12,713 nt of DNA, taken from NCBI GenBank assembly GCA_945870015.1, contig CAMBQS010000064.1, positions 1 through 12,713 of the forward strand. Reading direction: 5' to 3'. Each line of letters starts with the position of its first letter. Within the stretch, counting starts at the first letter, position 1. Below are positions 1 through 8,253 of the stretch, piece by piece. The DNA comes from Desulfocicer vacuolatum DSM 3385. Lineage in GTDB: Bacteria > Desulfobacterota > Desulfobacteria > Desulfobacterales > SURF-7. Both the position numbers and the translations under genes were made by a program. Under the pieces are notes generated by a model. It was not told the origin of the DNA, did not search any database, and saw only the letters and a list, made by a program, of their open reading frames with translations.

Positions 1-1805
1 AATTTTTCAACCACAGGATGACGCCCTTCCTGGATATGGATATATCCCTCTTCGTTGATCTCCGGCTGGATGTAGTTGTTCTGTTCCGCAATTTCAGACA
101 GATTGAAAATACAGTCAATGGATGAAAGAAAGTCTGCAAAACGAAGAATTTCATCATTGGCCTCTGTTATTTTTTCCCGGATATCGGTAAACAGTTTGTA
201 CTCAAGCTCCGCCATGAGTTCGTGGGCGTTCAATACCTTGGTTTCAAATGTTTTCAGTTCATCGGTGATATACCGCTCGGCATTGACCAGGGTCTGTTTC
301 CGGATATAGTTTCCGGGAACGGATTCTGAATGGGCTTTGGGGATTTCAATATAATAACCAAAAACTTTATTGTATTTTACTTTTAATGAGTTGATTTTTG
401 TTTTTTCTTTTTCTTCCGCTTCCAGTCTGACCAGCCAGCCTTTTCCGTCCTGGCTGATTTTGATCAATTCATCCAGCTTTTCATGATATCCGGGTTTGAT
501 GATTCCCCCTTCGTTTATGACAGGGGGCGCATCTTCCCGGATGGATTTTTCGATCAGGGTAACAAGCTGATTTATTTTTTCAAGGGCCTGGTCTGTGTTT
601 TCCCGGCTGAATTGAAAAAGATCCGAGGTGAGTTGACTGAGGATATGCAGGATATCCGGAAGTTTCATCAGGGAATTTTTTAATGCAACCAGGTCTCTTG
701 CATTGGCTCTTCCCATGTTGATCCTGCTGGACAGTCTCTCAAGGTCGTAAATGGATTTCAGATTTTCCCGAACCTGGAATCTGCATTCAATGCTGGATTT
801 TCCCTCTGCCACTGCGGCTGACCGTTTCCGGATCTGATCCAAGTCGATCAAGGGATATCGAAGCCACTGCTTTAACCGCCTATTTCCCATGGCAGTGACA
901 CACTGGTCGATAATCCCCAGCAAAGAGCCTTGCGGTTTTCCGGTTCGAAGATTTTCAATGAGTTCAAGATTTTTACAGCTCATCTCGTCAACGATCAGGA
1001 AATCATCCAGCGAATAGGGCTCAAGGCGCTTCAGATGTTCTGTCTTCTGCTTCTGGGTTTCACGGACATAGGCCAAGAGAGCGCCTGCAGCCCCGATCCC
1101 GACAGTGGCATGTTCACATCCGAATCCTTCCAGACTTCTTGTCTTGAATTGTTCGATCAGGATTTCCCGGCCGGCCTGGGGTTGAAAGTCTTTATCCGGG
1201 AGAAAGGATATGGGTTTTCCGGAAAAGGCCCGGAGCAGTTTTGCGTGGCTGTTGCTGTCACGCATGGATTCCGGCAGCAGGATTTCGCTCGGAGAGATGC
1301 GCAGGGATTCATCCAGGATGGCATGGATCTGATCGGATTCCGTCATTCGGAAGGTTCCGGTCGAGATATCCAGAAAGGAGATTCCGGTGACGGAATGATT
1401 GGCGGATATGGACAGGATATAATTGTTGGATTTTTCATCCAGCAGGTTGCTGTCGATGATCATGCCGGGGGTTATGACACGGATAACATCTCTTTTGACA
1501 ATTCCTTTGGCAAGAGCCGGGTCTTCAAGCTGCTCGCATATGGCTACCCGGTACCCCTTATCAATCAGACGGCCAATGTAACTGTCTACTGCCCGTGCCG
1601 GTATTCCGCACATGGGGATGGCTGCTTCATTTTTTTTGTTCCGGGAGGTAAGCGTGATTTCAAGAATTTTGGATGCGGTTACAGCATCCTCAAAAAACAT
1701 CTCATAAAAATCACCCATTCGATAAAACAAGATGGCATCACTGTATTTTTCCTTGATGGAGAGATATTGTCTGACCATCGGTGTTTCTGTAGGGATGCTC
1801 ATCAT
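1..1805 (-). CDS. mutS: DNA mismatch repair protein MutS (C-terminal part outside the window)
   Basis: MutS recognises base mismatches and small loops and starts methyl-independent or MutL-dependent repair. About 601 codons are visible from the start to the left edge. The N-terminal mismatch-reading motif GDFYEMF lies at residues 31-37, with the Phe-x-Glu (F33, E35) that stacks on and hydrogen-bonds to the mispair. Connector, core and clamp domains follow (for example YYIEIPKAH and NYIRKQTLVNAERY in the clamp/core region). The visible part stops at RHPVVEK, where the ATPase domain begins, so Walker A/B lie off-window. Two tandem ATGs (1805 and 1802) can serve as start. The frame is closed by a stop about 30 codons upstream with no other start between. 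The ribosome site is weak. It is the last visible gene of the minus-strand block, 90 bases after the UPF0280 gene. The identification is secure; only the exact ATG is open. Confidence 0.97.
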   Translation of the reverse strand, partial: MMSIPTETPMVRQYLSIKEKYSDAILFYRMGDFYEMFFEDAVTASKILEITLTSRNKKNEAAIPMCGIPARAVDSYIGRLIDKGYRVAICEQLEDPALAKGIVKRDVIRVITPGMIIDSNLLDEKSNNYILSISANHSVTGISFLDISTGTFRMTESDQIHAILDESLRISPSEILLPESMRDSNSHAKLLRAFSGKPISFLPDKDFQPQAGREILIEQFKTRSLEGFGCEHATVGIGAAGALLAYVRETQKQKTEHLKRLEPYSLDDFLIVDEMSCKNLELIENLRTGKPQGSLLGIIDQCVTAMGNRRLKQWLRYPLIDLDQIRKRSAAVAEGKSSIECRFQVRENLKSIYDLERLSSRINMGRANARDLVALKNSLMKLPDILHILSQLTSDLFQFSRENTDQALEKINQLVTLIEKSIREDAPPVINEGGIIKPGYHEKLDELIKISQDGKGWLVRLEAEEKEKTKINSLKVKYNKVFGYYIEIPKAHSESVPGNYIRKQTLVNAERYITDELKTFETKVLNAHELMAELEYKLFTDIREKITEANDEILRFADFLSSIDCIFNLSEIAEQNNYIQPEINEEGYIHIQEGRHPVVEK

Positions 1806-1843
1806 AAAATTGAGTACTTTGCCTTTTATATGATACGGCTCTG

Positions 1844-1892
1844 TTCGATGGTGACTCTTTCCTGAAACAGCTTCTACTCTTTTGCCATCGAA
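1844..1892. repeat. 8-bp perfect inverted repeat in the UPF0280-mutS gap
   Basis: TTCGATGG at 1844-1851 is the exact reverse complement of CCATCGAA at 1885-1892, with a 33-base loop. On the minus-strand transcript the hairpin begins three bases after the UPF0280 stop codon and ends about 40 bases before mutS. No T-tract follows the second arm, so it is not a standard terminator. It may be an RNA-processing or stability hairpin, or an operator, or chance. The repeat is seen directly; its role is inferred. Confidence 0.45.
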
Positions 1893-1895
1893 AAC

Positions 1896-2648
1896 TCAAC
1901 CTTTTTTCCCATGTGAATACGCTTCTGTCAATGGTATAATATCAAGGTCGCCCCAAAGTCCGATAATGTCATCGATGATTGCGACAGCACCGGTAATTCC
2001 ATCCATCTTTCCGGCTTCCTGTACCGCGGTTTTCACATCTCCTTTGGATCGGATGAGGTTCCCGATTGCGGTTGCCGCTGCATCTGCAAGCGCGCAGGAA
2101 TGGGAGACGATGCAGACCGCATCGGATTTTCCGAAACTGAGAGAATGGCCGACGGTTCCGGAGGATGTGCAGATTGAAAGGGGACGGTTTCCCGGAATCA
2201 GACGCACGCCGAGTTTCATGCTCAAAGGCGATTTGCCGGCATAGATGCCTATGGTGACAGGATCATTCAGCTTCATAAAGATATCCCCGCCATTTTCAAC
2301 CACAACTTCTTCTGAATGAGCAAGCAGATCCTTACCCACAAACTCTGCGATTGCGCCGGCCACAGCCGCCATAGGTCCGACACCGGCAAGATTGCCGGCT
2401 TTGATCATTTCATCGATAATCAGCGGCGCAGGACTTTTGGTGTTCCAGGGAACCAGTGATGTCAAAAAACCGGGATTGTTTTGTATGAAGGCTTCGATAT
2501 ATCCACGATATGTAAAAACGCTTTCCCTTGCCATATCAAACAGGTTTTTGTCTGCCTGAACGGCGATATCGGTCTCTTTCACCATAACGGAAAAGGACAC
2601 CAGATTTTTCCTTTTCATGAATTTCCGGTATTCTTCATCACGGTTCAT
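1896..2648 (-). CDS. UPF0280 family protein (ApbE-like fold, function unknown)
   Basis: This 250-residue protein matches the style of the UPF0280 family (COG2122), distant relatives of the flavin transferase ApbE. Family-like stretches are KNLVSFSVMVKETDIAVQAD near residues 14-33, the glycine/alanine-rich AGVGPMAAVAGAIAEFVG at 88-105, and VVVENGGDIF at 115-124, which resembles the nucleotide-binding NxGGD part of ApbE. SSGTVGHSLSFGKSDAV near 173-189 and a late GAVAIIDD segment are also seen. No signal peptide or membrane helix is evident, so it is probably cytoplasmic. Full length is normal for the family. The ATG at 2648 keeps the family's short N-terminal extension; an ATG at codon 11 is an alternative. 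It lies 24 bases after the dNTPase gene and 90 bases before mutS, so co-transcription is likely. Its biochemical function is not established, and I cannot assign a substrate. Confidence 0.88.
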   Translation of the reverse strand: MNRDEEYRKFMKRKNLVSFSVMVKETDIAVQADKNLFDMARESVFTYRGYIEAFIQNNPGFLTSLVPWNTKSPAPLIIDEMIKAGNLAGVGPMAAVAGAIAEFVGKDLLAHSEEVVVENGGDIFMKLNDPVTIGIYAGKSPLSMKLGVRLIPGNRPLSICTSSGTVGHSLSFGKSDAVCIVSHSCALADAAATAIGNLIRSKGDVKTAVQEAGKMDGITGAVAIIDDIIGLWGDLDIIPLTEAYSHGKKG

Positions 2649-2672
2649 TGGATCGGAAGACCTTTATAAAAA

Positions 2673-3833
2673 TTAGAATGTGTATCGTAATTTGGATCTC
2701 ATGTTTTCCGGGCATAATTCGATAAAATACCGGTCGGTCATACCGGCAATAAAATCCCTTACAATTTCAGGATGTGAATTGCTCTCAAGATAGGTTTCCG
2801 ACATATCTTCAAGGAAGTTTGAATAGATCAGTGAAGAGCGGTTTTTGTTTGACAGATCTTCCAGAGATGTTTCAAACAGATATTGAAACATCTCCTCAAT
2901 TGTTTTTGAATTTTTTTTAATCCGTTGATTCAGGTAGATGTTCTTATAATTAAATGCTTTCAGGGATTTTAAGGCATTTGAGATTTCAGGGCTGAACGCA
3001 ATATAGGGATTCCCATAACTGGTTGCGATCAGGTCAGTCACCAGTTTATACACAATGGTTCCGTTTGTTTCCCCCAGCAAAGCAACAGCGTTTTCCGGCA
3101 GGTCGTTGCGCGCGATCAATCCAAGCCGTATTCCATCTTCAATATCCCGCCCGATATAGGAGATGGTATCCGCCATTCTGACAACGCATCCTTCCAATGT
3201 CATGGGGATAACCGTGTGCAGTGATCCGGTTGTCAGTTCTTTTATATTCTGATCAAGGATTTCAAATGTTCTGTTTTTTTCAGGTTCAAGTTTTTGGCTG
3301 TGGGTTTCTCCATCATGGCAAAGAATACCATCCAGTGTTTGGAGGCACAGGTTCCATCCGCGTCCTTTTTTTTCAAGTTGGTCAAGGAATCGGATACTCT
3401 GAACATTGTGGCGGAAATTTCCGATTCCAGCAGTTTTGCACAGTCCGGACAGGTAGGTTTCCCCTTCATGTCCAAATGGAACGTGCCCGATATCGTGCCC
3501 CAATGCGATTGCTTCAATCAGATCTTCATTCAGTCTCAGGAACCGGCCAATGGTTCTTGCGACCTTGGAAACAATCTGTACATGAAGAACCCGATGGGTG
3601 ACATGATCATTTTTGACCAGATAAAAGACCTGCGTCTTGTCGATGTAACGGGTATAGGCAAGCGAGTGCAGGATTCGATCCACATCCACGGAAAAGGCCT
3701 GGCGGTATCCTTTATCCAGATGGGTTTCCTGGTTGCGTCGGTTGCCATTTTTGCTCATTGTGGAAAGGGATGACAAATGCCCCTGTTCGCGGTCATCCAG
3801 CCCCTGTTTCAAGGATTCAAGATTAAAATTCAT
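2673..3833 (-). CDS. dgt: HD-domain dNTP triphosphohydrolase (dGTPase-like)
   Basis: The 386-residue product belongs to the dGTPase-like branch of the HD hydrolases, which cleave dNTPs to deoxynucleoside and inorganic triphosphate. The metal-binding H...HD...D set is visible: H80 in VTHRVLH, H113-D114 in ALGHDIGHVPFGHEGE, and D222 in RMADTISYIGRD. DRILHSLAYTRYIDKTQVF (52-70) is the usual lead-in segment. Its length is close to the shorter dGTPase-like proteins rather than the ~500-residue E. coli Dgt, so true dGTP specificity is not implied; the symbol names the family. H80 is followed by RVLH rather than the more usual S-x-EV. The gene lies 30 bases downstream of the ATP-grasp gene and 24 bases upstream of UPF0280. 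Its place in a block ending with mutS would suit a role in dNTP-pool control, but that link is inferred from position only. Confidence 0.93.
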   Translation of the reverse strand: MNFNLESLKQGLDDREQGHLSSLSTMSKNGNRRNQETHLDKGYRQAFSVDVDRILHSLAYTRYIDKTQVFYLVKNDHVTHRVLHVQIVSKVARTIGRFLRLNEDLIEAIALGHDIGHVPFGHEGETYLSGLCKTAGIGNFRHNVQSIRFLDQLEKKGRGWNLCLQTLDGILCHDGETHSQKLEPEKNRTFEILDQNIKELTTGSLHTVIPMTLEGCVVRMADTISYIGRDIEDGIRLGLIARNDLPENAVALLGETNGTIVYKLVTDLIATSYGNPYIAFSPEISNALKSLKAFNYKNIYLNQRIKKNSKTIEEMFQYLFETSLEDLSNKNRSSLIYSNFLEDMSETYLESNSHPEIVRDFIAGMTDRYFIELCPENMRSKLRYTF

Positions 3834-3863
3834 GGTTATTTCACACTATCTTTTTTATAGAAC

Positions 3864-4652
3864 TCAGATTTCACCGGCTTCAATTTTATTTTCCATCATG
3901 CGGATATAGTCAATTCCAGCTTTTTGAAAACCAGCTTTGCCATATTTCATGTTTGCTTCCAGTATGTAATATTTTTTTTTATGGATAATAACATCCATAC
4001 CCACATCATCCCAACCGCATTGTCTGGCCGTGAACAATGCCAGCCGGACTGCATCTTCCGGAACATCATCCAGTTTGATCTCTGCACCTTTGGCAACATT
4101 GCTCCGGAATTCTCCGGGAGCGGCAATTCTCCAGTATGCATGGGCAACCCGGTCACCGATAATGACGACACGGATATCCCGGTCTGTTTGAAGAAATTCC
4201 TGCACATAGGCGATTGCCGTTCTGTTGCAGTATTCGGAATAATCTTCCTGATTCCGAATCAGGAAGACGCCTCTTCCCATGGCCGAACCCCTTGGGATTT
4301 TTGCGATAAACGGATATTGAAAATATTCAAGGACGTTGGCTTTTTGCTTCTTTCCATAAAAAACCCGGGTGTTGGGATGGGGGATGTCGAGGAGTTGGAA
4401 AAGGGCGGTCTGTTTGATTTTATCCTGCACAAACTTGTAGGTATGGTAGCTTGGAAATGTCGGCTTTTGAATCGTGTTGAAGAGATCTGCATAGAAAGTT
4501 CCGGGGTAATAAATTTTAGATGCTTTCCTGATCCGCTCTTTTTCCGAGTCACTGTATTTTGAAAAATTGGGCTGCATGCCCAATGTAAGTACATTGCGAC
4601 ACTTTCGAAGCCGGGAACCCAGTGCGATGGCTGTATGAATGCTCTCCATCAT
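3864..4652 (-). CDS. RimK-like ATP-grasp domain protein, substrate unknown
   Basis: This is a 262-residue ATP-grasp protein of the RimK type, enzymes that join a carboxylate to an amine through an acyl-phosphate. The ATP-binding half starts near residue 70 (HTYKFVQDKIKQTALF). It has the conserved lysine and glycine-rich loop IAKIPRGSAMGRGVF (K118), QEFLQTDRDIRVVIIGD (E152, R161), the FRSNVAKGAEI segment typical of RimK (182-192), and the Mg-binding end DVGMDVI...YYILEAN (D220, E232, N234). The first ~65 residues form a short pre-domain, somewhat shorter than RimK. A TAG precedes the tandem ATG (4652/4649) in frame, which fixes the earliest start; the ribosome site is weak. It lies 53 bases after the LolB-like gene and 30 before the dNTPase gene. 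A peptide or glutamate ligase activity is plausible, but neither the acceptor nor the donor can be read from the sequence. Confidence 0.85.
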   Translation of the reverse strand: MMESIHTAIALGSRLRKCRNVLTLGMQPNFSKYSDSEKERIRKASKIYYPGTFYADLFNTIQKPTFPSYHTYKFVQDKIKQTALFQLLDIPHPNTRVFYGKKQKANVLEYFQYPFIAKIPRGSAMGRGVFLIRNQEDYSEYCNRTAIAYVQEFLQTDRDIRVVIIGDRVAHAYWRIAAPGEFRSNVAKGAEIKLDDVPEDAVRLALFTARQCGWDDVGMDVIIHKKKYYILEANMKYGKAGFQKAGIDYIRMMENKIEAGEI

Positions 4653-4705
4653 CTAAACTTTATGGGGCAACGGTTTGGTTGACCTATCGATTGGTAGCAG
4701 GAATA

Positions 4706-5506
4706 TCATTTTGTAACTCCCGGCGGATGAATGGTGAACATGGATGGTGTTACCGGAGTATTTGCAAAATACCGGTCGATACGCAATTTGAACGTTTCCC
4801 CATTTTCATTGGAAAGAACCAGATGGGATGGAAGACGGAATCCATCAACCTGAATTTCATCAAGCAATTCGGCACGGTAGTTCAGCGCTCCGGTGATTCC
4901 AAACATTTCAACCTTATAGATTCTTGTTTTTTTTTCATCAAGATAAATTTTTTCAGTTATGCCTGTCCAGTTTTCTTCCAGAATCAGGATAAAGCCATCC
5001 CCTGAATCTGATTTTTCAATATAGGAGGTGGCATGTTCCCGAATGGGTATCCGGCCGGTAAGGAATTCGACGGCATCTTCTACTTTCACGGGCAGGGACA
5101 ATAACTCCTCAAGCGTTGATGCAGGGTCATCTCTGTGAATATAATTGGAGTCCGTGTGGGAGAGAAGAAAAAGATTATCCTGATCGGCTGACAAACTGAT
5201 GAGGGGCTGGCCTGCGATTCCGAATATCTCAATTCTGAAACGGTCCGGATAGGAACCCATCCAGGCGGTTCGGGAAATAAAGGAATCCTTTTTATTTTTC
5301 AATTCAATCTTGCCGATTCCCTTGAATGTGCGGAGAGAATTATTTTTTTCCCGTATTGACGCAAGGATCGACCGGGATTCATCCTGGGATGCCGGGTCCG
5401 GTAACCCGGAAATTGAATTTTTATGGATACTGCTGCACGATTGAATCATAAAACAGAATAAACCAAGCAGACAAAAAACAAGCTTTTTTAACCTAATCGT
5501 TGCCAT
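4706..5506 (-). CDS. LolB-like outer-membrane lipoprotein (DUF4292-type)
   Basis: The 266-residue protein begins with a lipoprotein signal: MATIRLKKLV, a hydrophobic stretch, then the lipobox IQSC with Cys24 as the lipidation site. The remainder is beta-rich, with a LolB/LolA-like pattern (FKGIGKIELKNKKDSFISR, WMGSYPDRFRIEIFGIAGQP, then GDGFILILEENW and VDGFRLPSHLVLSNENG). Proteins of this form sit in the outer membrane and are thought to accept or handle lipoproteins; clear LolB activity is not proven here. A longer open frame extends upstream, but the ATG at 5506 gives the signal peptide at the N-terminus. This ATG lies inside the last codons of the TPR lipoprotein gene, overlapping it by 14 bases in another frame, which points to translational coupling. 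Pairing with a TPR lipoprotein is common in deltaproteobacteria. A general outer-membrane lipoprotein of unknown role is the alternative. Confidence 0.82.
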   Translation of the reverse strand: MATIRLKKLVFCLLGLFCFMIQSCSSIHKNSISGLPDPASQDESRSILASIREKNNSLRTFKGIGKIELKNKKDSFISRTAWMGSYPDRFRIEIFGIAGQPLISLSADQDNLFLLSHTDSNYIHRDDPASTLEELLSLPVKVEDAVEFLTGRIPIREHATSYIEKSDSGDGFILILEENWTGITEKIYLDEKKTRIYKVEMFGITGALNYRAELLDEIQVDGFRLPSHLVLSNENGETFKLRIDRYFANTPVTPSMFTIHPPGVTK

Positions 5507-7253
5507 TGGATAATTTTTTGATTTTTTCCAGAAGGGTCTCTGTATCTTTCTCTTTTTTAATGAGTGCTTTTTTATAAAATTCAATCGCTTTTTCCCGGTT
5601 GTTAATACTGGTGTGAACATCACCGATATGTTCAAGGATGATCGGATCATCCGGCACCAGGGTAATTGCCTGCTCGAGCGCTGTCAGTGCTTCCTGAAAT
5701 TGACCCTTTTTGTACAATAACCATCCCAGGCTGTCCGTGATATATCCGTCCTTGGGTTCAATCTCCATGGCTTTTCGAATGAGTTGTTCCGCTTCTCCAA
5801 GATTCATATTCAAATCAAGGTATGTATATCCAAGATAGTTCAGCGCATGGGCATCCTGCGGATCGATTCCGATCACTTTTTTCATCTGTTCGATGGAAAG
5901 ATTTTTTTCTCCCCGTTTGTCATACACGACCCCTAGCCTGAAGTGGAGTCTGGAATTCTCCGGCATGATTTCAAGGCCTTTTTTCAGAACAGACTCAGCC
6001 TTCTGATACTCCTGGAGATCTTCATAAAAATACCCCAGGTAGAAATAAAACTCAGGATTGTCCGGCATTTTTTGAATCGCTTTTTCAAGGCTCTGGATGG
6101 CCTTATCCGGTTGATTCTGGTTTTTATAAATATAGGATAGATAGATGGTTGCATTTTCAAAAAATTTGGAATTGTCTTTTACTTTACTGAAATGAAAAAG
6201 GGCCTTGTCTATATTATTGATTCCATCATAAGCAGCCCCGGTCAGATGATTCATATCTGAATCTTCCGGGATTTTTTTCAGGATTCCGTTTAATAATATC
6301 AAGGCATCGTCAAACTTTTTTTGATCAATAAACAGATAGATTATTTTGCCTGCAATATCCGGATCTGAAAGAGAGCGATCCGCAAGCCAGTCAAAGATTT
6401 CCTGAGCTTTCTTTTTTTCATCGGTTTTATAACAATAAAGAGCCAATTCCATATTCGCCCTTGTGTCATTTGGATACAGTTCAAGGATTTCCTGGTAAAG
6501 CTCTGTTATTTTTTCTTTGTTTGGTTCCTGTTTTCCTTTACGGAGTGGTCCCACTGTCTGAACCTGATTGTTTTTATACATATTCAAGAGTTCATAACGA
6601 GGTTCAACAAGCATCGGCTCAATATAAAGTGCCTTTTTGAATTCTCTTTCCGCATCACGGTACTGTTTCAGCCTTTCATGGGTTTTCCCCAGGAAAAAAT
6701 ATCCTGTATAGGCATTCGGGAAATTTTTTACCAGTTTTTGATATACCTCTAAAGCCTTCTGGTTTTCATTTTCATCCAGATAAATCGACCCGAGGAAAAG
6801 ATAGACATTCTTTTTTTGGGGATCTAAAGCAATCACTTTTTCATAAATTGTTTTTGCCTTGTCTTTCTGATCCAGATACATATAGATGTTTCCCTTTAAG
6901 ATAAGGGCCTCTATGTCATCCGGATTTTTAACAAGCAGTTGGTCAATGAAAACAAGTGCATCTTCGTAATTATTCTGTTGCAGATAGATAAAGACCAGCT
7001 CTTTTTTCAGAAAAGATGATTCCGGATCGTTTTGAATCGCCATTTTCAAATAAAATATGGCATTATCTATATTCTCATTCAGCAGTTGAAATTGTGCAGC
7101 AGTAAAATAATAGTACTTGTTTTCCGATTGAGGTGGATCAGGCAACCTGGTTGCGGCTGTACGGGACCCATTTTTGGATACCGCACATCCCGTAACAGTA
7201 AAGATAATAATACCCAAAAGTAAACATGAAATTTGCAGATATTGTTTCCCCAT
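5493..7253 (-). CDS. TPR-repeat lipoprotein
   Basis: This 586-residue protein has a signal peptide ending in the lipobox VTGC (Cys23), so it should be exported and lipid-anchored. After it comes a long solenoid of about a dozen tetratricopeptide repeats with the usual 34-residue spacing, for example KALEVYQKLVKNFPNAYTGY, DAEREFKKALYIEP, KAIQSLEKAIQKMPDNPEFY and EALTALEQAITLVPDDP. TPR proteins act as scaffolds for other proteins, and no catalytic domain is present. A good ribosome site (AAGGA) lies 8-9 bases before the ATG. The rpoH stop is 52 bases upstream and the LolB-like gene overlaps the end by 14 bases, so the two lipoproteins are probably made together and may act together at the outer membrane. 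An assembly or trafficking role is inferred from this pairing only. Confidence 0.9.
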   Translation of the reverse strand: MGKQYLQISCLLLGIIIFTVTGCAVSKNGSRTAATRLPDPPQSENKYYYFTAAQFQLLNENIDNAIFYLKMAIQNDPESSFLKKELVFIYLQQNNYEDALVFIDQLLVKNPDDIEALILKGNIYMYLDQKDKAKTIYEKVIALDPQKKNVYLFLGSIYLDENENQKALEVYQKLVKNFPNAYTGYFFLGKTHERLKQYRDAEREFKKALYIEPMLVEPRYELLNMYKNNQVQTVGPLRKGKQEPNKEKITELYQEILELYPNDTRANMELALYCYKTDEKKKAQEIFDWLADRSLSDPDIAGKIIYLFIDQKKFDDALILLNGILKKIPEDSDMNHLTGAAYDGINNIDKALFHFSKVKDNSKFFENATIYLSYIYKNQNQPDKAIQSLEKAIQKMPDNPEFYFYLGYFYEDLQEYQKAESVLKKGLEIMPENSRLHFRLGVVYDKRGEKNLSIEQMKKVIGIDPQDAHALNYLGYTYLDLNMNLGEAEQLIRKAMEIEPKDGYITDSLGWLLYKKGQFQEALTALEQAITLVPDDPIILEHIGDVHTSINNREKAIEFYKKALIKKEKDTETLLEKIKKLSNGND

Positions 7254-7305
7254 AATATTTTTCCTTGCCGGCTATATTCCCTGGCAATGAACATTTCAGT
7301 CCGAT

Positions 7306-8253
7306 CTAATCAAAATGATTCGTATATACATTAAAATCAGGAAGTTCCCGTTTGAAATAGGCCTTCATTTTTTTAATAATGTTTTTTTCAACCTGCCTTA
7401 CACGTTCTCTTGAAATATCATACAGATCACCAATTTCTTGCAAGGTTACCGGGTTATCAGAGTAGATTCGAATATTGAAAATTTCAAGTTCTCTGCCGGT
7501 CAGGCCTTTTTTGAATTCCGTTATTTTTTCATGCAGGATTGTTTCGATCTCTTTTTTGGCCACCACATCTTCAATGGATTCGGTTGCTGTTTTGAGAAAA
7601 TCGATTCGCTCTGTATCTGAATCATTTTTGACTGGAGCATCCAGAGAAACATCCCAGCCATCCAGCCGTTGATCCATGTCAACAATTTCACGTTCAGACA
7701 CACCCAGACGTTCTGAAAGAAGTTTTGGTTTTGGATCAAAGCCTTGTTCAATAAGCCTTTGTTTTTCCTTTTTCAGTTTAAAAAACAGTTTTCGCTGACC
7801 CTGTGTTGTCCCTATTTTCACAAGACGCCAGTTATCCATTATAAATTTAAGGATATAAGCCTTGATCCAGAAGGAAGCATAATAAGAGAATTTAACGTTT
7901 TTATAGGGATCAAACTTTTTAACCGCCTGCATCAGGCCGATATTCCCTTCCTGAATCAGGTCCAGAAGATTCTGCATCCAGACCCTTTGAAATTCAAGTG
8001 CAATTTTAACAACCAATCGAAGATTTGCAGTTACCAGGGTATAAGCTGCATCCGGATCATCTGATTCCTGAACCTGTTTCCCCAGTGTGATTTCCTGTTC
8101 TCTCGTTAGCAGTTTATACTGGCTGATTTCAGACAAGTATCGTTGGAGAGGGTCAAATCTTACTAAACTTTTTTCATTGGTTCTGTTTGAGGCTTTGGCA
8201 CTGTCAGTTTGTTTCTTTTTTTCCAACGGTTTTACAGAATTCGGTATTTTCAT
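7306..8253 (-). CDS. rpoH: RNA polymerase sigma-32 (heat-shock) factor RpoH
   Basis: The ~315-residue product is a group-3-like sigma-70 family factor of the RpoH type. Region 1.2 is DPLQRYLSEISQYKLLTREQ. Region 2 follows with NLRLVVKIALEF, LLDLIQEGNIGLMQAVKKFD and FSYYASFWIKAYILKFIMDN. The RpoH box is recognisable as GQRKLFFKLKKEKQRL, and region 4 ends in a helix-turn-helix, TLQEIGDLYDISRERVRQVE. It directs RNA polymerase to heat-shock and protein-quality promoters. The ATG at 8253 is preferred because GGAA lies 4-5 bases upstream. An in-frame TTG at 8262, three codons earlier, is the alternative. It is the first gene of the minus-strand block, transcribed away from the tRNA, with 176 bases between them. 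A TTGACA-like hexamer lies in that gap without a clear -10. Paralogous RpoH-like factors exist in deltaproteobacteria, so stress specificity is inferred. Confidence 0.92.
   Translation of the reverse strand: MKIPNSVKPLEKKKQTDSAKASNRTNEKSLVRFDPLQRYLSEISQYKLLTREQEITLGKQVQESDDPDAAYTLVTANLRLVVKIALEFQRVWMQNLLDLIQEGNIGLMQAVKKFDPYKNVKFSYYASFWIKAYILKFIMDNWRLVKIGTTQGQRKLFFKLKKEKQRLIEQGFDPKPKLLSERLGVSEREIVDMDQRLDGWDVSLDAPVKNDSDTERIDFLKTATESIEDVVAKKEIETILHEKITEFKKGLTGRELEIFNIRIYSDNPVTLQEIGDLYDISRERVRQVEKNIIKKMKAYFKRELPDFNVYTNHFD

Noticed and set aside
930..1865. A 311-codon plus-strand open frame
   Set aside because: It lies entirely antisense to mutS, whose minus-strand protein is unmistakable. The plus-strand translation has no recognisable domain and a low-complexity look.
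1882..2244. Plus-strand open frame of 120 codons
   Set aside because: Antisense to the UPF0280 gene, with no family resemblance.
3221..3773. Overlapping plus-strand frames of 126 and 159 codons
   Set aside because: Mirror frames of the dNTPase gene, which has all its catalytic motifs on the minus strand.
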